From Gammaproteobacteria bacterium (GTDB lineage Bacteria; Pseudomonadota; Gammaproteobacteria; Pseudomonadales; Azotimanducaceae_A), in the NCBI GenBank assembly GCA_028819775.1, contig JAPPKV010000176.1, positions 1-13,386 of the forward strand: a stretch of 13,386 bases of DNA. The letters are read 5' to 3'. The notes below the pieces were generated by a model. It did not search any database. It was not told where the DNA came from and worked only from the letters and a program-made list of their open reading frames with translations. Both the position numbers and the translations under genes were made by a program. Position 1 is the stretch's first letter, and every line of letters begins with the position of its first letter. Shown piece after piece: positions 1-5,954 of the stretch.

Positions 1-2013
1 TACTACGTGGGCGACGGCGCGCAGGAAAACATCGGCTTTGGCGGCGACTACGACGAGCCCGATCAACGCAGTATCTCGCCGCAGCTCAGGTTCAAGACCG
101 ATCGCCTGGACATCAACCTCCGCTATGGCTACGTGGAGGACACGGGTGCACCGCGCACCCCGATCTCCATTTCGGATCGCGTTCGCGACGTCGAGTGCGC
201 CGAATTTCCCGGGCTGACGTATTCCGCCCTGATCGATGGGTGCCATCCCAACAACTGGTACCTGTATGAAGGCTCCGTGCCGTCGATCGACCCCAACTGT
301 CCGCCGAACGTGGTGGGGTTTAAGTGCGGCAAGTTGAAGAACATCACCAATGTCAACGCGCCGGGCATACAGGACAGCCACCGCGAAACGGTAATCGCCT
401 ATGCCATGTTCGATCTCACGGAGACGCTGACGCTGCGCTACAACTTCGGTTGGGCGGACATTGTTCAAAGCAGCAGTCGCGACGCCGACAATACCAACAG
501 AGTCAGTAGTGCGGATGACATTACCTTGGCGAGCGACGGCCTGGTGCCGTTTGAAAACGAGCGATCGCAGAAGAATTTTCCGTACAAGGAGACCTCACAC
601 GAGTTGCAGCTGTTGTCGAACTTCGACGGCCCGTTCAATTTCGTAAGCGGCGTCTTTTACTACGACGTCGAAAACGCGTGGGACATGGAGATCGACAGTT
701 TCAGCACGACTTTCCGCTTTCTCAACGCCGACGAGGCGGCCCAGGCCGTGGGCTTCGGCGGGTGCCAGGAGATGCTCGAGCTCTTCGGGTTGGGGATAGA
801 GTCGAGACTACCAGATCTGTATTTCACTTGTCCGCCGGGCAGCGATCACACCCATGCGTTTGAACTCCTATCGCGTCATACGTCGGAAACCCGTGCGGCG
901 TTCTTCAGCGCTGATTACCGCATCGATGAGCATTGGCTCGTGTCGGGCGGTCTGCGTTATTCAAAGGACACGAAAGACAGGCCTGGTTTCGATGGGTCTA
1001 CGACCATCGGTATTGCCGGTGTACCCGTACTGGTCTTTTTCGACATCTCCAATTTGTTCGGCCATTTGCAGCCCGGTGAAAAGGTTAGCTGGGACAAGAC
1101 CATCGGTCATATCGGTGTCGAGTACACGCCGGTTGAGAACAGGCTGTTCTATGGCCGCCTCTCCACCGGCTACCGCGCCGGCTCGTTCAACTACGACGAA
1201 GGATCGCCGAACACGCCACCGGTACCCACCGATCCCGTCGAAGAAGAGACCAACATAAACTATGAACTGGGTGTCAAGGGAATATTCGCGGACGATCGGT
1301 TGCGGTTAACGGCGGCCGTGTACTACAGCGACATCGAGAACTACCAGATTCTCTTGACGCAGGAGGTGCCACCTGGCTTCTTGCAGCCCCACCACATCTC
1401 CCCAAATACCGAGTACACCGCCAACGTGGACGGGACGAAGCTCTCGGGCTTTGAGCTCAGCGCCGAGTATCGGCTCAACGAGCAGTGGCGCGTGGACGGT
1501 TACTACAACTTCCAGGACTCCAGTCTCGGCCCGCATTCGGCCGCCATCCGCGGCAATCCGGACAACGATTTCCTGATTCACGAATACGTGACCCTTGCCG
1601 GTGAGCCCATGTCTCGTCCCTATCCGGCGCCGGAGGATGTAACCGGCAATCGACTGCCCATGCAACCGACGCACAAGGCGGCACTGACGCTCGTGCACGA
1701 GCGACCGCTCACCGCTGGGGGACGGTTGCAGTTGCTCTCGACCTTGAGCTATACCGGTTCGCGTTATCCCGATATCGGTAACCTCGATTTCTACAAGATG
1801 CCGGCGTATGAACGCTGGGACGTCCGCGCGAGGTGGACCTCGGCGAACGATGCCTGGTCGGTGACCGCGTACGTGCAGAACCTGACCGATGAAATCGGCC
1901 TCGTGCAGTTCGTCCCCGTGTCGTACCACGAAGGCCGCGAATCGCAGACAATGGGAACGCTCACCGATCCGCGACGGTTCGGGCTGCTCCTCCGCTGGCA
2001 GCCGCGGTTCTGA
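1..2013 (+). CDS. TonB-dependent outer-membrane receptor, C-terminal barrel (5' end outside window)
   Basis: The reading frame is open from base 1, so the GTG at 7 is not a real start; the gene begins upstream. The visible ~670 residues match the beta-barrel half of a TBDR, an outer-membrane channel that imports metal chelates or other bulky ligands using TonB energy. Family marks are alternating aromatic strands, the segment GRLSTGYRAGSFNYDEG near nt 1153-1203, YELGVKG near nt 1261-1281, and a C-terminal strand ending LLLRWQPRF with the terminal Phe typical of BAM-assembled barrels. The signal peptide, TonB box and plug (about 200 residues, judged from the full-length receptor at 5955-8546) are missing only because of the window edge. 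The two receptors align over much of the barrel, for example SPQLRF with SPQLAF and DSSLGP with TSSLGP, so they are paralogues. Six cysteines fall in likely surface loops. The substrate cannot be read from sequence. Confidence 0.95.
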   Translation, partial: YYVGDGAQENIGFGGDYDEPDQRSISPQLRFKTDRLDINLRYGYVEDTGAPRTPISISDRVRDVECAEFPGLTYSALIDGCHPNNWYLYEGSVPSIDPNCPPNVVGFKCGKLKNITNVNAPGIQDSHRETVIAYAMFDLTETLTLRYNFGWADIVQSSSRDADNTNRVSSADDITLASDGLVPFENERSQKNFPYKETSHELQLLSNFDGPFNFVSGVFYYDVENAWDMEIDSFSTTFRFLNADEAAQAVGFGGCQEMLELFGLGIESRLPDLYFTCPPGSDHTHAFELLSRHTSETRAAFFSADYRIDEHWLVSGGLRYSKDTKDRPGFDGSTTIGIAGVPVLVFFDISNLFGHLQPGEKVSWDKTIGHIGVEYTPVENRLFYGRLSTGYRAGSFNYDEGSPNTPPVPTDPVEEETNINYELGVKGIFADDRLRLTAAVYYSDIENYQILLTQEVPPGFLQPHHISPNTEYTANVDGTKLSGFELSAEYRLNEQWRVDGYYNFQDSSLGPHSAAIRGNPDNDFLIHEYVTLAGEPMSRPYPAPEDVTGNRLPMQPTHKAALTLVHERPLTAGGRLQLLSTLSYTGSRYPDIGNLDFYKMPAYERWDVRARWTSANDAWSVTAYVQNLTDEIGLVQFVPVSYHEGRESQTMGTLTDPRRFGLLLRWQPRF

Positions 2014-2024
2014 GCTTTGAACCC

Positions 2025-2058
2025 GGGCTACCCCCACCCGATCGGGCGGGGGTAGCCC
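2025..2058. repeat. Strong GC-rich inverted repeat (stem-loop) after the first receptor gene
   Basis: An 11-base arm at 2025-2035 (GGGCTACCCCC) is perfectly complementary to 2048-2058 (GGGGGTAGCCC). The loop contains a further palindrome, CCCGATCGGG at 2037-2046, so the hairpin is close to continuous. It starts 12 bases after the receptor stop codon. It could end or attenuate transcription, or protect the 3' end of the receptor mRNA. No run of T follows on either strand, so it is not a textbook intrinsic terminator. Its right arm lies where the start of the next gene's signal peptide would be expected. Confidence 0.6.
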
Positions 2059-2096
2059 CGGCGAGATCCGCAATCTGCGTTCTTGCCACGCTGCTC
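2052..2096 (+). other. Signal-peptide coding stretch without a canonical start codon
   Basis: In frame with the gene at 2097, these bases encode VAPARSAICVLATLL, which runs directly into LLGPASHA-DPAP from 2097 on. Together this is a good Sec signal peptide: an Arg in the n-region, a leucine-rich core, and an A-x-A-like (SHA) cleavage site before the mature protein. There is no ATG, GTG or TTG in frame here. Possible starts are CTG at 2091 or ATC at 2073. A sequence error or a mutated start is also possible. Confidence 0.55.
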
Positions 2097-3881
2097 TTGC
2101 TGGGTCCGGCGAGTCACGCCGATCCAGCGCCGCTCGAGTTCCAGCACGGCGTGTCGATTCTCCACGAATTGAAATATCCCCCCGACTTCCGACACTTCGC
2201 GTTCGTCAATCCCGACGCGCCGAAAGGCGGCACGCTGGTCATGCCCTCCATGACCGACTTCAACACGCTCTCGCCGCTGTTGAATCCCCAGCGCGCACCG
2301 GGATTGAACTGGGTCTACGAGACCTTGCTGCTGCGCGCGGGCGATGAACCTGCGGCGTACTACGGCAGCCTGGCCGAGCAGGTCGCGCTCGGCGCCGATC
2401 GCCGGTCGATCGTTTTTCGTCTGCACCCCGGAGCGCGTTGGCACGATGGGTTGCCCATCACATCGAACGACGTCAAGTTCACCTTCGACGCCATCAAGGC
2501 CGACGACACCAGCTCGACCATTCGCATGGCGTCGCCGTGGTTCGAGTCGGTCGACATCGTCGACGATCGGGAGTTCGTGATTCGAACGAAGGCGGATCCC
2601 AGCTTGAGCCTCACGCCGCTCGCCGCCTACATTCCCATACTGCCCGCGCACTACTGGGCGGACAAGGATCCCACCATCGCTACCCTCACGCCGCCCCTGG
2701 GCAGCGGTCCGTACCGGATCGCGGCGGTCGAAAAGGGGCGTTTCGTTCGCTACGAACGCGTACGCGACTACTGGGGCCGCGACATTCCCGTCAATCGGGG
2801 CAGGTTCAACTTCGACACGATTCTCTACGACGTCTACCGCGACGCAACGGTGGCGCGCGAAGCGCTGCGAAAGGGGCTGTTAGACGTTTGGTTGCAGTGG
2901 GGGCACGACATCCTGGCCTTCGACACCCCGGCCCGCGACAAGGGCTGGCTGGTGCAGGGCAAGCGGCGCTACCGGATGGACATCGGCGCGCGGTTCTGGT
3001 TGATCCTGAACAACCGCCGCCATCCTTTCGACGATGCACGGGTGCGGGAGGCCCTTTCCCTGACGTTCGATTTCGAGTGGCAGAATCGTGCGCTGTTTGC
3101 CGGTCGCCTGACCCGCGCCGACAGCTACTTTCAGAACTCGGTGTTTGCCGCCACGGGCTTGCCGAGCGAGTCTGAGCTTAGGCTCCTCGAGCCCTTTCGC
3201 GATCGGATACCCGAGCGAGTGTTTACCGAGGCCTTTCGATTTCCGCGCACGAGTGGCGTCGGTCGCAATCGTCCGGGTCTAGTGCGGGCGCAAGCGCTCT
3301 TGGCGGAGGCAGGCTGGCAGATGCGCGACGGCGTCCTCATCGGCACGGGAGGCGAACCCTTCACGATCGAGTTTCTGTCGCGCGTGCCGGCGGAGCAACG
3401 CAGGTTGTTGCCGTACGTCGACGCGCTGACCGCGCTCGGTATCGAGAGTCGAGTCAGGATGGTCGAGGGTGCCCAGTACGCCAACCGGCTGAGAAACCGA
3501 GACTACGACGCATTCATCAGGATCGGCGACTTCGGGTTGCCGCCCTGGGAGCTGCACCTGGCTTTTCATTCCCAAGCGGTCGATGCGCCGCTTTCGTTCA
3601 ACCACGCGGGGATCAGTCATCCGGCGGTCGACGCCCTGGTCGATGCGGCGAAGGCGGCATCGACCCTTGATTCGATGGCCGCGGCGTGTCGAGCCCTCGA
3701 CCGCGTGCTACTGTGGAGCTTCTATCAGATCCCGCTGGATGCGGTGGACGACCCGCACCTCGTCTACTGGGACAAGTTCGGCCGGCCGCAGCGGGAGGCC
3801 GAGGCGACGTATTTGTCGCCGTTTCCGGATGGCTGGTGGTACGACCCCGTCAAGGCCGATCGCATCGAGATTGCAAATTGA
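2097..3881 (+). CDS. YejA-like family 5 extracellular solute-binding protein (oligopeptide type), first tandem copy
   Basis: This is a periplasmic binding protein of the SBP_bac_5 family, closest by eye to E. coli YejA, the binding component of the YejABEF importer for microcin C and related peptides. Shared marks, numbered from TTG 2097, are NPDAPKGG (38-45), RWHDG (114-118), PLGSGPYR (200-207), RDIPVNRGRFNFDTI (228-242), the VRE-AL-L-FDFEW-N segment (316-330), and a C-terminal FPDGWWYD. The length (594 residues plus a missing signal segment) fits YejA at about 600. TTG 2097 is the first usable start in the frame but leaves only the end of a signal peptide, so the true start is probably upstream. 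The gene follows the TBDR gene and a stem-loop, and its stop is 7 bases before a paralogous gene. No inner-membrane permease is visible. The ligand is unknown; a peptide or peptide conjugate is the family expectation. Confidence 0.93.
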   Translation: MLGPASHADPAPLEFQHGVSILHELKYPPDFRHFAFVNPDAPKGGTLVMPSMTDFNTLSPLLNPQRAPGLNWVYETLLLRAGDEPAAYYGSLAEQVALGADRRSIVFRLHPGARWHDGLPITSNDVKFTFDAIKADDTSSTIRMASPWFESVDIVDDREFVIRTKADPSLSLTPLAAYIPILPAHYWADKDPTIATLTPPLGSGPYRIAAVEKGRFVRYERVRDYWGRDIPVNRGRFNFDTILYDVYRDATVAREALRKGLLDVWLQWGHDILAFDTPARDKGWLVQGKRRYRMDIGARFWLILNNRRHPFDDARVREALSLTFDFEWQNRALFAGRLTRADSYFQNSVFAATGLPSESELRLLEPFRDRIPERVFTEAFRFPRTSGVGRNRPGLVRAQALLAEAGWQMRDGVLIGTGGEPFTIEFLSRVPAEQRRLLPYVDALTALGIESRVRMVEGAQYANRLRNRDYDAFIRIGDFGLPPWELHLAFHSQAVDAPLSFNHAGISHPAVDALVDAAKAASTLDSMAAACRALDRVLLWSFYQIPLDAVDDPHLVYWDKFGRPQREAEATYLSPFPDGWWYDPVKADRIEIAN

Positions 3882-3885
3882 GGTG
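3880..3885 (+). promoter_or_regulatory. Ribosome binding site for the second binding-protein gene
   Basis: GAGGTG overlaps the stop codon of the upstream gene. Three bases separate it from ATG 3889 and nine from ATG 3895 (ATGCGTATGG), so spacing alone favours 3895. ATG 3889 gives a signal peptide with an extra Arg. Either start retains the signal peptide. Confidence 0.55.
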
Positions 3886-3888
3886 CAC

Positions 3889-5730
3889 ATGCGTATGGCA
3901 ACCAACTCGCGGCTACTGCAATGCATCGCTTTCTTGAACGTCGCTACGGCGCTTTTAGTTACAGCATCCCCCGAACCGAGGTACGAACACGGCATCTCGT
4001 TCTTCCACGAACTAAAATACCCCGCAAATTTTACGCATTTCGATTACATTAATCCCGACGCGCCCAAGGGGGGCGTACTGGTCCAATCGACACAGAATGA
4101 ATTCAATACCCTGACTCTGATCGCGGACAATTTAGTGGCAGCGCCAGGCGTGAGTTTGCTCTACGACTCCCTAGTGTCGAACCGCGCCGAAGAGATGAGC
4201 AGCTTCTATGGCCGACTGGCAGATGGACTGAGCATTTCCGACGACAAACGCACCCTCTTTGTTCGCTTGCATCCAGAAGCGCGGTGGCACGACGGGATGC
4301 CGATCACTGCCCGGGATGTGAAGTTCACCCTCGAGCTTGTTCAATCCAGCATATGGCTTCGCGGATTTCTCTCGTGGTTGCAATCCGTAGAAATCTTAAG
4401 CGACCGTGAAATAGCCTTGCGGCTTGCGAGCGAGCTGACCGTATCCAACATCTTCCCCTTAAGTTGGTTTCCCATCATGCCAGCCCACTACTGGGAAGGG
4501 CGGGACCCGACCCGGGCCTCGCTGGAACCGCCACTGGGCAGCGGTCCCTACCGGGTCGCCAAGGTCAGGCAGGGTCGTTACATCCGCTACGAACGGGTTC
4601 CGGAATACTGGGGACGAGACCTCCCCGTCAACAAGGGCCGCTTCAACTTCGATGAGATCCGGCACGAAGTGTATAGGGATGCGACCGTCGCCCGGGAGGC
4701 GTTTCGCAAGGGATTGTTCGACACCTGGATCGAACGGGACATGCGCTACTGGGCAACAGGGTATGACATTCCCGCCCGGGACAAGGGCTGGCTGGTGATG
4801 GACCATCTCGACGAACGCTCGGAAATCGGTATCAATCGGGTCATCGCCCTGAACAACCGTCGGGACCGGTTCAAGGACCCGCGGGTTCGGGAAGCGTTGA
4901 CGCTCGCCGTGGACTTTGAATGGGAGAACCGCGTACTTCGTTTTGGCCTGCTCGAACGGGCACTCAGCAATTTTTCCGGGGAGCCAACGCTCGAGGCGCG
5001 CGGACTACCCGGCGAGGGTGAGCTTGCGTTGCTGGCGCCGTTTCGCGATCAACTGCCCAAAAGGCTCTTTAGCCAGGCCCTCGAATTCCCGCAGTCCACC
5101 GGCAGCGGCCGCAATCGCGCCTCCCTCGAACGGGCCCGAGAACTGCTGGCACAGGCCGGGTGGCATATTGCGGATGGCGTGCTGGTCAACAGCGCCGATG
5201 AGCCTTTCGAGATTGAATTCCTGTCGGTGGATGGCGCAGAGCAGCGTACTCTCCTGCCTTACCTCAGCACCCTAAAGCTGCTTGGCATCACCGGTAGGAT
5301 ACGGCTGGTGGAGGCCGCGCAGTTCGCAAATCTGAACCGGAAATTCGATTACGACGCGAGGATCATTCGGAGCGACATCCTCGCACCGCCGATCGTATTC
5401 CTGTCCATGTTTTTTCACTCTCAATCGGCGTCCGAGCCCCTTAGTCACAACATAGCCGGGATCGCGGATCCCGTGGTCGACGCGTTGATCGCCAAGGCAG
5501 TCAAGGTGACGACCGTGGAGGAAATGGCAATCGCCTGCCGTGCCCTGGATAGGGTACTACTCTGGAGGTTCTACCAGATTCCCCTCGATGCGATTGCGCC
5601 CCTTCGCATTGTCTATTGGAACAAATTCGGTCGACCGGAACGGGAAGATCTGGCGGTCTATAGACCTCCGTTTCCCGATGGTTGGTGGTACGACGAAGAC
5701 AAAGCCACGCGGATCGTCTTGGATCGCTAA
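3889..5730 (+). CDS. YejA-like family 5 extracellular solute-binding protein, second tandem copy
   Basis: A 613-residue exported binding protein paralogous to the gene just upstream. From ATG 3889 it has an n-region with Arg, a hydrophobic core (about 9-25), and likely cleavage near VTA-SPEP (25-29). Family marks follow in YejA order: FDYINPDAPKGG (51-62), RWHDGMPIT (132-140), PLGSGPYR (215-222), RDLPVNKGRFNFDEI (243-257), VREAL-LAVDFEWENR (333-348), and C-terminal FPDGWWYDEDKA. The frame is open upstream to 3583, but that part overlaps the previous gene and reads as Arg/Ser-rich shadow, so the start belongs at 3889 or 3895. A ribosome binding site overlaps the previous stop, pointing to co-translation. 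The region differs from copy one around the ligand pocket, for example WLRGFLSWLQ in place of the IRMASPWF stretch, so the two may bind different peptides. Its 5' third is richer in A+T than its neighbour. Confidence 0.94.
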   Translation: MRMATNSRLLQCIAFLNVATALLVTASPEPRYEHGISFFHELKYPANFTHFDYINPDAPKGGVLVQSTQNEFNTLTLIADNLVAAPGVSLLYDSLVSNRAEEMSSFYGRLADGLSISDDKRTLFVRLHPEARWHDGMPITARDVKFTLELVQSSIWLRGFLSWLQSVEILSDREIALRLASELTVSNIFPLSWFPIMPAHYWEGRDPTRASLEPPLGSGPYRVAKVRQGRYIRYERVPEYWGRDLPVNKGRFNFDEIRHEVYRDATVAREAFRKGLFDTWIERDMRYWATGYDIPARDKGWLVMDHLDERSEIGINRVIALNNRRDRFKDPRVREALTLAVDFEWENRVLRFGLLERALSNFSGEPTLEARGLPGEGELALLAPFRDQLPKRLFSQALEFPQSTGSGRNRASLERARELLAQAGWHIADGVLVNSADEPFEIEFLSVDGAEQRTLLPYLSTLKLLGITGRIRLVEAAQFANLNRKFDYDARIIRSDILAPPIVFLSMFFHSQSASEPLSHNIAGIADPVVDALIAKAVKVTTVEEMAIACRALDRVLLWRFYQIPLDAIAPLRIVYWNKFGRPEREDLAVYRPPFPDGWWYDEDKATRIVLDR

Positions 5731-5858
5731 GAGGCATTGCCAGCGCCTGTCACTGACCAGCAACGGCAACGTGATGGTTGCCCTGAAGACACCCTATCCG
5801 GTGGCCCCCTCTCGGACCGTCGCCGCAGCATGACGACCTGACGGCGGATGTTCGAATG

Positions 5859-5886
5859 GAGAGGCGGTGGGTGGTTCGAGAGGCGG
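5859..5886. repeat. Short direct repeat (9 bases, period 19) upstream of the second receptor gene
   Basis: GAGAGGCGG occurs at 5859-5867 and 5878-5886, start to start 19 bases, close to two turns of the helix. A TTCGA precedes each copy (5851 and 5875) at different distances. It lies about 30-50 bases upstream of a TATATT box, so it could be a pair of regulator half-sites. No known regulator motif, such as a Fur box, is recognised. Chance is possible. Confidence 0.25.
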
Positions 5887-5912
5887 CCTAGCCGTCGGGT
5901 CACGCATAGGGC

Positions 5913-5918
5913 TATATT
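5913..5918 (+). promoter_or_regulatory. Candidate -10 box for the second receptor operon
   Basis: TATATT stands out in GC-rich surroundings, 36 bases before the ATG at 5955. This is the only real intergenic gap in the window (5731-5954), so a promoter is expected here. The segment at the usual -35 distance (about 5890-5895, AGCCGT) is a poor match to TTGACA, so any promoter would be weak, activator-dependent or use another sigma factor. Confidence 0.3.
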
Positions 5919-5943
5919 GCGGGTGGATCCAAGGAGAGCTCTT

Positions 5944-5950
5944 AGGGAGG
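5944..5950 (+). promoter_or_regulatory. Ribosome binding site for the second receptor gene
   Basis: AGGGAGG lies four bases before ATG 5955 and decides that start over the internal ATG at 6003, which has no such site although the classical signal peptide begins there. A second purine-rich stretch, AAGGAG at 5931-5936, lies too far upstream to serve ATG 5955. Confidence 0.65.
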
Positions 5951-5954
5951 ATTG

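Noticed and set aside
1306..2073. Open frame on the - strand (255 codons) opposite the end of the first receptor gene
   Set aside because: Antisense shadow of a well-supported barrel, with Arg/Val-rich composition and no family marks.
3583..3888. Upstream extension of the second binding-protein frame
   Set aside because: It overlaps the real first binding-protein gene, is Arg/Ser-rich, and a signal peptide with a ribosome site begins at 3889/3895.
3916..3933. Possible lipoprotein signal (LLQC) in the second binding protein
   Set aside because: Gln before the Cys does not fit a lipobox, and the hydrophobic core continues past the Cys to a normal cleavage region.
5765..5782. Small hairpin GGCAAC-GTGATG-GTTGCC after the second binding-protein gene as a terminator
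   Set aside because: Only six base pairs with no T-tract; too weak to call.
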